Below are positions 26,246 to 41,972 of a DNA stretch of 64,000 nucleotides, one piece after another. Position 1 is the stretch's first letter; each line of letters starts with the position of its first letter. A program made the position numbers and the translations under genes. Source of the stretch: Aphis gossypii (taxonomy: Eukaryota; Arthropoda; Insecta; Hemiptera; Aphididae). The stretch spans positions 15,663,260-15,727,259 of the forward strand of contig NC_065530.1 in NCBI RefSeq assembly GCF_020184175.1, given 5' to 3'. The notes beneath the pieces were generated by a model. That model searched no databases. It saw only the letters and a program-made list of their open reading frames with translations, and was not told the origin of the DNA.

Positions 26246-29200
26246 CTTCGTTTCCATTTTAAAATAGTAGTAATAAACTTAAGCCTGTATTAAAGATATT
26301 TCTTTATAATAATTGGTAGTTATATTAAAGATCATAAGAAATTGAACGGTTTGCATTATTAAGAAACCTAAGTCAAAATAGAATAAACCGAAAGTAACTT
26401 ATTTTTAATTTAAGAAATAAGAGTACTATCAAAATTAATATATTTAAATAAGTAACTTTTTTATGGTTTAATCGAGTTTTTTAATGAAATCATATTTTTA
26501 AGCTAGCTTAGAGTATATAGTAACAGTAATTTATCTATTTATTTTTTTTAAACGTGTATAACTTAATATGTTATGACAAGTTTTAACTATGTAACTTAAA
26601 TTGTTTTTATACCATGTGAAAATGGTTAACATTTCATAATACTTTTAGGTATAGCTTTGATTAAGTTTAGTCACCCGAAAAATTAGAGTTTTGTTTTAAC
26701 AAAAACAATATTCAATTCCACGTGAAAAGTTTTAATACTAACAATAGATATCAAGTAATTGATCTTATGTAATACTTATTAAATATAAAATGTTGAAATT
26801 TATATCATATTTTACGCAAAAACTTACACTACCTATATTATATTTTATAAAAACGAAAACTGGAAATTAAATAATGAAATTTTTCAGTTAGGTACTAAGT
26901 TCTAAAATATTGCTATCTAATGGGTGGCTTCTTTTTATCTTTTTTCAAGACTATCATAACTGTGATTTCCATCATAAGGCACCATTAATTGATAAAAATA
27001 TATTCTTATTGTATATGTATTATGAATAAAATATAAAATATTTCATAATTTAAAAACACATAATATTATCAGTAAAATTGGTTTAATATAATAATTGGCT
27101 AAATATTGTTTATTAAAACTTTAGAAATTTCGTATTTTATTTTTGTGCTTATCATCATATTTTGGAGTAGTAAAACTATTTAATGTTCTAAATACTCTGT
27201 TTTTAAGGGTTTGAAACGTATCACGACCATGTATATTAATATTTATAATACTTATATATAATTACAATTTCGTATGTTTTTAATTTTTCACTAATTTAGA
27301 TTAGTTTATATAAGTTATTTAAATATATAATGAACCTATTTACACTTTTCTACGGTACCTATTAATTTATAATATTATTAGTAAACTACATCTAGTAATA
27401 ATAGTAATAATCATACGAGTAATTATCATATAATTTATGTGATGAGTTATTGGCAAATACTAAATCAATCTACCTTATTACTTGTATTATAATTTATAAA
27501 ATGCCTATACTTGTAATGAAATATCCTTAGGAATATAGGCCAACAGACAATCTATGCTCAGAATTGTTTTTTTTTTTCATATATTGAAACTAAATATAAA
27601 AATATGTTTATAGAACAAAAACAATAGTTATTGTTAAAAAATGATATTTACAAAACTCTATAAATAGAATACATTATTGAAATTCCACATATTTTATTGT
27701 TATCAACAAAGTCATACACTAGAATATATGAATTATAGGTGGGTGTATTTTGTATTATAATCGTTTAAATGAAGAGATACCAATACATTTTTCTACAAAT
27801 AATATGTCTTACTCATTATTTTTTTTTTATATTAAATAGGAAATATAATATACCGTGCAAATATTTGGAATTAAAATAACGGAACAAATCTTATGTTAAA
27901 ATATCGGTTTATTAAAATTTACTTTTTGTTACTATTTTTATTCAGAATTGGTTTATGTATTTTAAAAATGCATAGAATATAGTTTATTTTTTATTATATT
28001 TAGTAAATAGCTCAGAATAAAAAATAATAAATTTTATAATGCAATTCATTTCACTTTAAATAAATAATAAAAGAAACAAAATTTTATTTTATTTTCTTAT
28101 TAAGAATATAAACTCTATATTTATTAAATTTGATAAAATATAAGAATAAAAAAAATAATAATAGTACAAAACATATAAAACTATTCAAGATTGTATTTAC
28201 ATTGGATACTATTACAATAAATTCATTTTGAAGGCCATGAATCTCAATATAAAATGACGCAATAAAAAAGATACTATGCATAGTTGAATCGAAAATGCAT
28301 TGGATATACATACATTATACAATCATTTTGAATGTATCAATAATATGTATATTTTTAGTTAGATTTAAAGATGAGTGATCTTCAATCAGCTTTCAAATAC
28401 ATTTAGGAAGTAATAATGGAAAAATATAATACAATTGTCAATTTCTAGTAAACTATCAATAACAAAAAGATGAATACAACGTATTGATTACGTGAAAAGT
28501 TTGCATAAATATTCAGCATCTACAAATATTTTATGCAGACCAATCGAAAATGATTAATAGATAATTGTCCTGTCATTCAAAATCAGAAAATGTTACTATA
28601 CTGAATTGTATTTATAATTTATATTTACTAATGAATAAAATACATAACATTTTATACATTTAAATATAAATTAAATAAACACTTACAAATGTCAAAGTTC
28701 TTATAAACCACCAGGTAGGTTAAATTGCAATTTTGCAAGGTTCAAAACTAGTTTTTATTAAATATATAATATATTAATTAAATATAAAAACAGTTCGTAA
28801 CAGATTTATTTGATTTGTAAGTTAATTTAAAAACAGAAATGTTTTCACATTTTTTTTTTTTTTTTTAAGACATGTTAAAGAAGTCTTAATTAATAATTAC
28901 TCTATGCCAGTTAGTTTTTAAAGCTGTTTAAAAGTTTATAAACTAACTATTTATCTCAATAGCTCAACTAAATATGTATGAGTTAAGTTAAAATAAAGTG
29001 AATACTTAAATTAATTTTAATCTGTCTTCGTTTTTTGCAGTTAAAATAGAATATATTTAACTGTATTACCAATAGTCTGAAATTTAATTTTTACCTCTGC
29101 TTTATTCCAACCAATATAAATAAAACTATGCACTTATTTTAATCAATTATCACTTAATCACATTTAAAATGTTACAAAAAAAGAATAAATACGATTTATA

Positions 29201-31122
29201 ACAGTTATTCTACAACATTACTTTATTTTAAGATTAATGATTTCTGTTTTTTTTTTGTTCTATTAGCACACAACTTTCAACAGTTAAAACTTAACGCTTT
29301 ATTTAAAAAACGAAAATACAAATGGTTTTTCATGTTTTGATTCCTTTTAATTTAAAACTAAGGTTAAATTACTTCAACAATACGTTTAAAAAATTAGCCA
29401 AATAAATACAGGACATAAGAAGAATAGGTAAGCGTTTACATTCTTTCTGTCGTCACTAGGTGTACTTATGTATTATACATCATTCGTTTGTATTAATTTA
29501 CAAAATGTTTTTTTATAAATATGATTTGGTTACTAAATTTACATAGTAAAATTACACGCTTAAACACTATAAAAGTTATTTATAATTTATAAAAGAAAAT
29601 AAACTTACTATAGCTATTATATTAAAGCTTACCTATAGCTTATTTCAGTTTTAAATGATTATAGAAAAATATAAGTAGATACGTACTTATTTATTTTTGA
29701 AATAGATGTATAGATTTTAAAGTATAGATGAGACAACATTGGGGAGTATTATATATTAATATTGTACATTGACGTCTTGTATTAAATATATTATTATGTT
29801 TTAAAAATGAATTGAAATATTTAAATATACATTGGAAAAAATGTTGTATAGGTATTATATATACATTTATAATAGAATAAAATAGTTTAATTATATTAAT
29901 AGATTAAAAAATAAGGATTAACGGAAACTCTGCACATTGTGTCAACTTAACATTGTTAAATCATTTATAACTTTTATTGATCAACTATTTTCATCAACCT
30001 GGGAACCAATTTGAACGTTTCGAAACCAATTTGGATATTTCAGAATAAAATATAAATTAGTTTTATTTAATTAAATGCATGTTAAAGCCATTTAAGAACT
30101 TAAGACATTTTACGTGCTAAAACACGTAGGTACACTCTAAAATAATTTCAAAGGAAATGATCTAAAGACTTAATCTAAAAGGTAACGACCCTAGTGTTTA
30201 AGAATTCAAAGAAAGATTCTAGTATACTCATAACATTGAACTTTTAGTAACAATAATGAGTTAAGAATTTACATATACATATATTATAATAGGCACATAT
30301 TTAGCTAGTAGGATAGGGCGTGTATATGTACATTATTCACAAACCAACTTCTTGAATTATACGCTTGTCCGGAAATAATTTATAATTCAGTCAAGGTTTT
30401 AGACATACGTAAAACTATTATAGAATATAATAAGGCAAGTATATCATTCCAGTATGTACAAGACACTAAGATATCCAGTAACAGTAAATAATAATTATAC
30501 AGTAAATTCCTATTATTTTTTTTTCAAATACATTGTATAGTTGTTTAAATTAAAAAAAGTTTATTTCATCTGTTTGAATTTGAATACAACACGCAACTCT
30601 AAAATATCATAAATTGTATTAAAAATGCAATACAAAGTCCCGGAAAATAATATGTTTGTTTTATTTTTACTGTTATAATATAGACACGTTTATATAGAAA
30701 CATTATGTCTCAAAATTATATCAAAAACTATCTTCAGATCTATTGGAAGTAGAATATTATTATATTGTTTTATACATAGGTAGTATTTTAGTATTTTATG
30801 AGAAATAAAACATAGGATACCTAATACTAGGTACTAAAATGTATTTCAAATCTTTTTAGAACAAAACACAATTAAACAATTATGAAAATAATAAATCAGT
30901 TGAGTATCTAAAATTTATAACGTGATTTCATTACCATAATTCATAAATACTACGGTTTTTAATCTGATATAAAACAAACACGTCAACACGTCATTCAAAA
31001 TAAACAACTTAAACAAATAAGTAAAATACATCGATATAATGATGTATTTTGGTTTTTTAAACTGTTATATTCAAATAAGAGAATTAGGAATGTTATCATA
31101 ACTATATTTTTTTCTTTTTTTC
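26246..31122. other. AT-rich DNA, nothing recognised
   Basis: No frame over 75 codons, no element ends and no CpG patch. Confidence 0.6.
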
Positions 31123-31552
31123 TTACGACCACACATCCAAACATGACTGTTTCCATCCGTCACGACTTAATGCCAACATATTAATATGGCGATTTTCATC
31201 CGGATAGAAGTCTTTTACATCTCTCTTGACGCAATACTCCCATGATATTTAGGTTCTTCCCAAAGGTCTTTCCCTATTGGGTTCTCTTGTAGAATCGTCT
31301 TTGTCATGGCTTCAGGTTTCATCCACACGTGACTTGTCCATTCCAACATTTTATTTTTTATCTCATTTACTATATCCGATCTGTAATACAGGTCACATAG
31401 TTCATTGTGTTTTTTACTCTATTGAGCTGTTCTCCCATTTGTGGGTCACGTAAGGTTCATAATATTATTCTTCAAATTTTTCTCTCAAGAATCCTCAATT
31501 TTCACTTTTTCTTACAGTCCAACACTGTGTTCTATACTATAGCATAAATTTT
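31123..31552 (-). mobile_element. RTE-like LINE relic, 3' end of the reverse transcriptase ORF
   Basis: On the minus strand, broken frames encode the C-terminal region common in insect RTE/craniofacial-type elements. From upstream to downstream: QCWTVRKSEN, RILREKF, then NEIKNKMLEW-x(2)-HVWMKPEAMTK, ILQENPIGK, and finally DVKDFYPDENRHINMLALSRD with GWKQSCLDVWS before a TAA at 31123-31125. Several frameshifts and stops separate these pieces, so the copy is inactive. The start of the similarity near 31552 is approximate; nothing of the palm or fingers domain was recognised further upstream. Confidence 0.8.
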
Positions 31553-34500
31553 ATTAATCTAATATAAAGTTGGATTTTGATAGCTTCTTTGAGAGTGTTC
31601 TTGACTTGAATAAATTGCCCAAGGCGTAATGATTCTAAATATATTAGAATAGATTATCATAAATACTACTGATATGCATATAATATGAATAGTCACTCAC
31701 GTGCTTGTAAATATTTTGGTAAACAACAATATTGTAATTTCAATATTATTTGTTTTGATTCTTTCTCATCTTTATTTTGCTAATCACAAAACCACCAGGC
31801 GTTTGAATACGATTGATTGATTGCACAATAATATGTGTACTAAAATTGAAACTGGGAATTATATGTATAGAAATGATCAGCTGTTGTAACCTCATTCAAC
31901 CGTGGTATTTTGTCAATAATTAAAAATTGAGATTAATCACCAACGTACTCGTTTTCGAAAAGCAAATATAATAATTCAAATCAATAATTTAATATGTTCC
32001 AATTACCTCAATAATAATATGTATTTATAGGATAAACTTTTTTTCGTGTTAATCTAAATAGTAAAAAAGGAAAATTTTATAAATTATGGTATTATTTAAA
32101 ACCAAATTTAATCAGGATATAAATTATTTCAAGAAACTATATTAAAAATTCTCATCGTAACATAAATTCAATATAAATAAGATAAAATAAAATTGTCTTT
32201 ATCGACTCCAATAGATAAAATATTCTAAATAGGCTATAAAGCAATATTTTACAACTGCAGGTGGCAGGTCACCCTTTTTACAATACAATACGTTTATATT
32301 ATTATGGTTTCAAAGGAATCATTTATAAACATTTCTCAATTTATATTATATTTCATTATTAAATATTCAATACTTCATCTTTGAGGTGGTAAAACTATAA
32401 AAGTGTTCTAAAAATATTTTATATAAAGAAAATTCAAAATGTTATAACCTAGTTATAACCTATGGTTCTAATATCTGATAACAAATACATAAATTATATT
32501 ATTTAGTTAACATATTATTATGTATTATTACTGATGATAGAAATCATCATATAACAGATTTTGGGTTTTCGAAATTATATAACTTTAAGAGACATAATAT
32601 TGTAATTACAATATTTAAAAAAACAATTATTTTTGTATTACTAAATAGTAAATTGTATAACAATAGGTAAGCTATAAACACAGAGAGATAAAAAAATATT
32701 GATTAATAAAAATAAATAGCCATAATAATAATAAATTATTCGTTTGACAGACAAATTTAAATCATAAAAAAAGTTTTTTTTCTGAATTGTTCAAATAAAT
32801 AATATCATTTCTTGCAATTAAAAGTTGCATATTTTTAATAAGCACCTTTCTAAAATTGTTCACTAAAATTACATAAATTACAAGTTATAAGTCACCTTAT
32901 TTACATTACTATTTCAGTATTGCAAACATAAATTATAGCATTAGTTGATAGTAGCTAGGGTATAAATTCTAAAGAGTAATAAACGCATTTAAATTATTAA
33001 TTAACACATAATACATGTTAAGTATTTAAACATAATAAGAGAACTAGAACTATAATAAATAATCATGTATTTGCAGATTTATTTATTTTATAGGTACTAT
33101 TTGGAATCAACAACTCGTGTGAGGATAAAATATGTCTTCTACTCGCTTATTCTCGTTAACGGTTTAATTGTAAAATGTACTCACACAACCAGTGTCGACT
33201 TAAACTATACTTTACTATAACAAATCGGCTTAAACATATCACACACATCCAGAGAATATAATAAAAAAACTATGTTTTCAAATTATATGCTCTATCAATA
33301 TCAAACAGAAACTAATACTTAATAATTTCAGAAGTACATAGAATGAGCTATATGAATTTCTCGTATGTATTAAAAATTAATATATAGTTTTGTGGTAGAC
33401 ATAAATATGTTTTGATATAAATTAATAAAAATTACATTATTTCTAGTAAATATTTAAAAAAAAACATATAAAATGTAATTCTTGTAATTCTTTTAATAGC
33501 AGGTTCGAATAACATGCATTCATACAATATAATGTGTGTATGCGTGGCAACAGGAGAAGAAATGAGGGAATGCTATTTGTAAACCTTTTGTAAGTTAAAG
33601 ATTTTGCGCAATAGAGAAACGTTGGTTAATAAAGTTGTCGGTGAAAGGGCGGATGAAGGTTTTTCACTGAACGAGCTAATCTTTCAGATCAGTCTCCTTT
33701 CATTCCCTTATTACATCACTAAAAACTCAAATAGGGCTATGTATAATTTCATTAAAAATTAGTGATAGGAGAATATAAATTATAATATATATATATATAT
33801 ATATCTACTAGCATTTTGTAAATTGCAAAATATTTAAAGTTTTGTACATATACAATAATTATAATTGCGAATATATAAATTTGTTTATGATATTTTCATA
33901 AATTTTAATTTATGGTAAACTCGTTTCTAAAATTTGAATATAAGCTAACTCTTAAAGTTTTCAAACCTTTTTATTATTCCAAATGCAGCAAAACATATCA
34001 CTATGCCAAAAGTAATGCCAAAAACTTCATTATAGCACTCGTATACGTCTACTATATGGGAAAAAAAATATTTTCCATTCCAATATTCAAAAATTATTAT
34101 TTTTAACAAATTTATTAATAATAATTACTTATTTTCAAATCGTATTAATGATGTAATATGCATACTACATTTTAATAAATATACTTAATGCATACCTACT
34201 TAATAATTATTATATGTACATTACAATGATTTTAGCAAATAATAAAGCATACCTACAATTCAATATTATGTCTAAAACATAATCAAAAATGTTGTTCTAT
34301 ATAACTATAATATTCAGAAATTAATTATACATATGGATATTATATAGTTATATGTTTTAAATTTCTAATCAAAATTTTTATAAACGATGGTAAAAAATTT
34401 CAAATTATGTAATTAAATTACAAAAAAAAAAGTCATGAGTAAAATTTTATTTTCCAATTACGAAATGTCTTGTTTAAATAGTTTTAAAATATAATACATA

Positions 34501-35104
34501 AAGTGTAAGGTAAAACTAATATATTTTCACTAGATAACTTTGCAAAAGATTAATACTTTTATCATATAGTTACTAAATCAGGCGTATTAAATAGAGTTTT
34601 TTAAGTTCAATTCTTATAAAAAAAAATCATTTTTATTCTAAGTACTTGATAGCTAATTATATCCTTATTCCTCCCACTGCGAGTATTTTGTATATTATAT
34701 AGTCATAAAAAAGCTGAAACTTAAAATACACTTTCATGGCTTATTGTAACAATTTCTATAAAAAAAAAAAAATAATGACTTAATACAAACTTATATTAAA
34801 GTCTATTTGATTGGTAAGTTACAGTTGTTAAAATAATAATAATCTTATAGAATAATAAAATTATTTTGTCACATATATACGATTTTATCATTTTATTACA
34901 TTTATTACTAATTTTAAAATAAAAGTATCATTTAAAGCATTAGATATTAATTATTATTATTATCTTTAATATTAATCATGAATAAATTCACTCTAATAAT
35001 AAAGTCTTTTGTTTCTACTAAACGCAAATATTTAATATGTTGTATGACTGTATGATGAAAGAACATTATGTCGGTTCGGTATTCTTTTAACACTGGCTAG
35101 TAGA
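31553..35104. other. AT-rich DNA with one GC-richer patch
   Basis: 33530-33720 is less AT-rich than its flanks and has no open frame of note; it may be old repeat material. The rest is featureless. Confidence 0.55.
33785..33804. repeat. (AT)10 microsatellite
   Basis: Perfect AT dinucleotide run in otherwise plain AT-rich DNA. Confidence 0.9.
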
Positions 35105-35264
35105 GAAACAATTCTCAACCTATGGTAGTCGGAAATCTCGAAAAAAAGCAAAATATTTCTTTTTTGATAAGCAAAAAAAAAAAAGATTTTTTAGGTCAAG
35201 TGATACGTGAAAATGTTCAAAATGAGTAGCTGGTACTCGGATATAAAATGGTTGAGAACCACTG
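35105..35264. mobile_element. hAT-like MITE relic (about 160 bp)
   Basis: Ends read ATTCTCAACCTATGGTA (from 35110) and GGTTGAGAACCACTG (35250-35264), the inverse of the CAGTGGTTCTCAACC terminal repeat typical of non-autonomous hAT elements. No coding content. A clean 8-bp target duplication was not seen, in line with decay of the left end. Confidence 0.6.
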
Positions 35265-38200
35265 CGTTAAAGAATTGATATGAGTTTTAAAAATAAAATA
35301 AAAAATGAAAAAAAATTTTATATTTTAGTTAAAAGTAAATTATATTAATCATAAAACATTATAATTAGGAACGCACAAGTTGTAAAGTTACATACAATGA
35401 AAACGATAATAATTCATAATTATAAAACATTAAGGCATGACGTAGTCACTAGTCATGTATCAAAATCCTTAAACATTATATAGTCATAGATCACAATACA
35501 TTCATAAATTATAATTCAAATTAAATTACACATATAATATTAATATATTACCGTAAAAAAAAACTAAAAATTTATCTGAACGATGTAAGCAATTCATTAT
35601 ACAAAGTTATTTGAAATTATATTTTTCGTAATTTTTTTAACATTCTGTACGAATGTTTTCTTTTAATGGAAAAATTCACAATTTTCATAATACTGGCGAC
35701 CCTAACCACCATATTATATTTCATCTGTTTTTGAGGTTTAGGCACTTTCCAAATTAAAGTTAACGTTTTAATCTCACCATATGAAAAAAAAATGCTGAAA
35801 TTTGCACATATTTGAGATTTTTATTTTTGTTTTTATGCTTTTCATTATGTTTACATAATATTTATCGAGATTTACAATGATCTCTGAAGCCTTTTTTTTA
35901 TAAACATTCTTAACACATGTAAACGTAATCATCATATTAAACTGTTATATAATATACACCTATTACTAAAATAAAATAAAATTATTAAGATTAAAATTAT
36001 CATACATCTAGTGTTAATGACCCTGAAGCTATTCTGAAGTGTATCGGGAGAAATTATTACGACATAATTCATACACGCGAAAACATGTTATAATATTATA
36101 ATAGTATTAATATAATCTTCATATTTAATAATTTTATATACGCTTATCTATATATCGTTCATAAAGGTAAACAATATTGTGATCAAAATATTATAGAAAT
36201 TCTATGAAATGGTATTCCTAATTAAAATAAGTACTCTATAAATCAAACTAAGCAAATATGAAAAATGTTAATTAAAAATAAATACAACTGACAAGTTTAT
36301 CTTAAGTGTAGGTGTGATAGTTAATACGTATAAATAAAATACTATAATTTTTTAACCATATTAAGAACTCAGAAACAATAATAATCACATATCACAATAA
36401 TAATATGTATAATAATTACTATAATTTTGTATTATTTCAACGAATCGAAACAACTGCATTATTATATAAAACATGGACTTTGGTAAGTTATATAACCTTA
36501 AATAAATTTGTAGTTTAATTATATTTATTATTAGTTATAAATCTAAAAATAACATTATAAATATATAAATACATTTCAAATTATGTATTCAAATGAATTG
36601 TATTTTTCCAGGTAATTACAATATTGTGAACGACTGGCACACATAATAAGTATATAATTAATTTTTTTACTGATGTTTGTTTTCATTTAGTAAATATAAT
36701 ATACAAATGTAAAACGTGTAATTTAACTACATTTTGCTAAATAATGTTAAAAAACTTACAAAAAACTTTTAAAAATTATTAAATGATTACTATCTTTAAT
36801 CATTTTGAATTCATTCTTTTATAGATCTAAAATTATAGAAATTATCAAAGTTAATTAAAAATATATATTTGCATAATTTTTTATTTATTAATTTTCATTC
36901 GAATTGAAAAAAAAATCTCATGATTTTGTGAATCTGATTATTATGAGTTTGTGATTTTTGTAATAATAATTTCATAATTTTATTAATAGGTACGAGGTAC
37001 CTACTTATATTTTGGTAAAATTATATAATATATTATATACTAATTTAAGAGTATAGCATTATACTATTCATTACTTTAATCTGAACGGCGTGTCAGTATA
37101 ATATTTTTTTCCATTTTCAGCATTAATACATTATTTTTAGATTACATTGAATTTATCTATTATCAAATTAATTGTCTAGACTTATAACAATATTATTTAT
37201 GTTTATACGTTGAATTTTTACGATATTTTAATATTCATGTAAATTATAATATTAAATATATTTGATTAATATTTTTAATCATTATAGTTCATGACACTGA
37301 TTTTTATAAAAATAATTGATCCTATTTACACTTTGAAAAAATTTTAGAATATAATATGAAAAAAAATTAATTTTATTGATGAATACAATCTGATCACCGA
37401 TTAGTAAGAAATTAATCGCTTTTATATAACTGAAACTTTTACTTTAATTTACTGAGTGGATCTTTAATTCTTATACGTTTGAAATGTTTTTTATATCTAT
37501 CGATGGCTATAAATTTCTACACTCCAGGTGTTATAAAAGTATTGTATTGGTATTGCATTTCATCGGTGTCGCTTTTCACGTGATAAGTACGGCAATGTAT
37601 AATAGTGAGCATTTTTGAGAAGATTTTTTTTTAAATAGGTGTTATATGTATTTTCAATTGGTCTATAATATATGATCGATATTCATTATAAAATTTGAAA
37701 TTAAATAATCACAACCCTAATATAATAATATAATAATATGTTATACAATAAATGAAACTACTAAAAAAATTAAAGATTACAAATGTAGTTAAATGTATAT
37801 TTAGTCATAAATAACGTTCATATTATCCATTGTTCTTCGTCAGTTTAATCATTCACTATTAGCGATTCTATTGATTTCGAATCATATTTCATTTTTTCTA
37901 TAACTGAAGTTTTTGATGACCATTAACTATCAAGGTGTCTTATATACAGTAACAGAACCTAATATAATATCAGAAATAATTGTCTACAGATCTTGGCTCA
38001 TATTGTATAACGCTAACTCATCCAATTATACACTATTTATTTGGTCTTTTTGATCACCCATTTAAAAAAATAGTTTTATATGTTCAATGATAAAATTTAG
38101 TCATTTTCATTTTATCAATAATTATATGGTCTCCTGCAAATAAAAACCTGAATAATTGACACCTTATAAGTGGTCCATTGGTAAAATATATTATTATTAT

Positions 38201-41200
38201 TTTTTATATTTGGTAAAATACTTCAACTGCAGTATAATATTATGTAAACTATAATACTGAATTGATTTAAAATGAACAAATTGAACTCAGCGTAAGGAAA
38301 TTGAATATTAATTTGAACCAAGTATATTTTACTATAGAACGTGCGTATTTTTTTTTTTATACTACAAAATTATCTATTATGCAAATTATGGGTTAAAGCT
38401 AAAATGTATACAATACTTTATTACAAATGAAAAACTAAAACTGACAATCACTTAAAATAAATTTTTTTTTTGGACCCCAAACGTATAATTAGTGTGAACA
38501 GAAAAACATAGATTATTCATTTTACTGAAATTTATTTGAAAAAAACAAGATAAGGATATGTTTCTATACAGTCATTAATCTAAATAAACATAGTTCAAAT
38601 AATATCATTAAAAAAAAGTAATAAACATCATACAAAAAATATGATTCATATTAATGTAACTTGAGTTAATATGAAAACCTCTATATTTTAATTAAATTAA
38701 ATAACAGCTGTATCATAGCAGAACTTAAATTTTCAAAGCATAATGCATTATGTTGTAATGTTCAAAACAGCAAACCAAAAGGAAATTAACAAAAAACATA
38801 AAAATGTAATAAAAAATTAATCAGTTGTATACTATGAAAATAATGTATATTATATTGTGGCAACGTAATATGTTTTATACCTATAGGATATAATATAATC
38901 TACCTTTCTTAAACTGTATAAATTATAAATTTTATTTTATTCGTACCAATTTTGCCAGACATTTTTAGAATTCCTTGTATAATCCTTTAAAATTGTTTTA
39001 GGTATTAATAGGTATTGTATATTATATAATATCATTAAAATTCATAATATAGCTTAATAAATTGTTATACGCTTAATAAAATTATCACACACTTAGCGAA
39101 ATCAATGTAAGTAGGGGTAATCCAGACATAATGAATACGTTAATTAATGTCGTCAAAATAATATGACACTGAAATGTTACACAAACACCTATTATTTACA
39201 TATTAACTTTAAAATTATATTTTGAAAATTACATGCTTTGGACTTTTATAAAATAAAATAAGAATACTTAAATGCCAAAATAAATATTTAGTATAATATG
39301 CATCAAATTATTCACTTTTTTCGAGTAACTGAACATAGTACTTTTTTTTTTAACTTAAAACTTTAACAAGTTCAAATTTTTACATTTATGTTCATAATCT
39401 AAGACCTGATATAGTTTATAATTAAATATTTAAAACTATATTAAGTATATTTAAAAAATGAAATCATGATAAATAACAAAATAAATACTTTACGTTTTGA
39501 TAAATAAAAATAATAAATATATTTAAATCTTATCAATTTATATTTAAATATATTATGTTATTTATACATTAATTTTTCTTAAATGAACATATTTTTTTTT
39601 ATTATTTGGCCATAACTTAGCTGTTAAGTAACAAAAATAAGGTTAAGCAAATTAAATTTTTTTCAAAACTATTATTTATTAATGATAAAAATATAAATGT
39701 ATTCTTACCTTATAGATTTAAAAGACAAATGGAATAAAAACAATATTTTGATATTTGTATAATATCAAACTGTTTAACTTATGAGTCAATGTTGATGATT
39801 ATTATGTTACAATTATTTACTTATAATATAATTTTTAATCATTATTATTTAAAATGTTATAGGCATTATTCACTTTGACTGGGTTTCTCCTACACATGTG
39901 TCAATAACACAAAAAGGTAGGTACTTGAAGTGTCAGGTTTAATTTTAGAACCTATAAGTTAACTACGAAAAACGATAACATTTTACTTTAATTCGTCATA
40001 TCTCAAACAAGTATTTCCTAGAATAAAAGCAAAATGTTTTTATTATCAAAGCTAATATTAATAATATAGCGCATATTGGAATAATCTTAATATCAAAATA
40101 CAAAATTATTTTGGGTATAACTTTTTATTTTCAAATAATTTAATGACACATTTAATTATTGATTTATTTTTTTAAATAAATATTTATTTAAATAACAGTT
40201 AAAATAATATTTTTATATTCCTTTTAATAAATTTATCGTTGTTTTTGTAAACTGGCCCTAAAATAATTAAGTAAACTTAAAATAATCAACTGGAATACAA
40301 ATTTTATCATAATGAATATTTACATGAGTAGCTTCGTAAAAATATTAGAACTCGTCCATAGTCCAACCAATACATTTGTTAACAAAATAATTTATTCATT
40401 GCTTTTAAGAAATGTGTTTATTGACACAACTTAAATAAGTTTCAATGTTATATCTATAAAATATTCAATGATACATCAACGCTTCCTAATATAGATGATT
40501 TTTATTAGTTTTCTGATCTACATTTCTAATGCATCATATTATATTATAATTTACAGTAGGTAAGTAAATAAAATGTTCACATACCAATACCACTTTGAAC
40601 ATAAAATTTGTTATAAGTGTCAAAAATATATTCATATTTACTTTTATGTAAGCCGGGAAAAACTCAAATGATTATCTCTATAGCCTATATTTTAGGGGAT
40701 TTCTACTGTACTTTGACTATTTAATATATCTAACATATCATATAGCATGCAAAAAAAGAATAAACTATTATTATTATAGAGATAAATGTTTAAGGAACAT
40801 AATTCCATCAAAAGTTTCGATTTTACATCATTCATGTATTATTTATTTTTATTTTCCATTTAGAATTGCATTTACTTCACTAAACACTAAATACTTTATA
40901 ATAATTTATAGCATATTATGTATAAATACATTCTTGAATATGTAATATTGTAAATTTAACTAGGTATTATTTATTATAAATTTCAATTATACAAATATAA
41001 TATTTTATCACTTAATAGAAATTAAATTAAATTATACGATTATAATATTTACTCCGTTATACAAGATATAATATAATGTAGTGTAAAAAAAAATATATGT
41101 ATCCAATTTTAAATTAATATTATTGTTATATCAAAAAATTTAATTTATCAGTTCTCGTGCATTGTAGTGAACTTCATATAAGTACATTTATCATGTAGAA

Positions 41201-41939
41201 GAAGAAAAGTCATTTCTCGAGATTTATTGAAGTCAAAATTACATTTCTAACGATTATTATGAAAATGTAGATGATGATATTAAATTAATTTGTATTGTAT
41301 TAAGTCTCAATGAAGTATTTAACAGTAAATGAGGGAAATTTCAATTGATTCGGCCTCTTTTCCTGACGTTAAGAAGATTTAGAACAATTTGAATTTAAGT
41401 ACGATAAAGCAAATTTCCATGCTGTCTAATTGCTTATATCATAATGTTCGCATGAAACTTTGTAACAATTCAAATCAGAGTGGGTGAAACTATTACCATA
41501 AACAAAGTAAAAGGAAGTAATGATGATTTAAGGATATTGGAAACATATTAATAAGTAGTTACTACTAGAGTTTTATATAAATAAATTCACAACAAAGTAA
41601 ATTTTAGTTAATTGTATCAATAATTCTCAATAAAAAGAGTCTCGGTAGTTACACTGTTAATATTTTCTATAAAAATAAAATTAAAGAGTTCTATAAAACG
41701 AATTATATTATATATCTATTAGTTTTACATGTTATCTTTATTATATGGCTCGGTAGAGTTTAAACAGACTAAATTATTAATGCTTAAAATATGGTTAAAG
41801 TTAAGTTAAATTTTCACTATTACAAAAGACTACAGCAAAAGTTGATTATAGCTTGATGATTAGAAAAAAATAGATACTTATACCTTATATAAAACAAAAT
41901 ATTTAAATACAAATTTTAAACTTCTTTAAATTAAAGACC

Positions 41940-41972
41940 AAATATAATATAATATAATATAATATAATAATA
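41940..41972. repeat. (AATAT)n microsatellite
   Basis: Five or more tandem copies of the pentanucleotide AATAT, with the last unit imperfect. Confidence 0.85.
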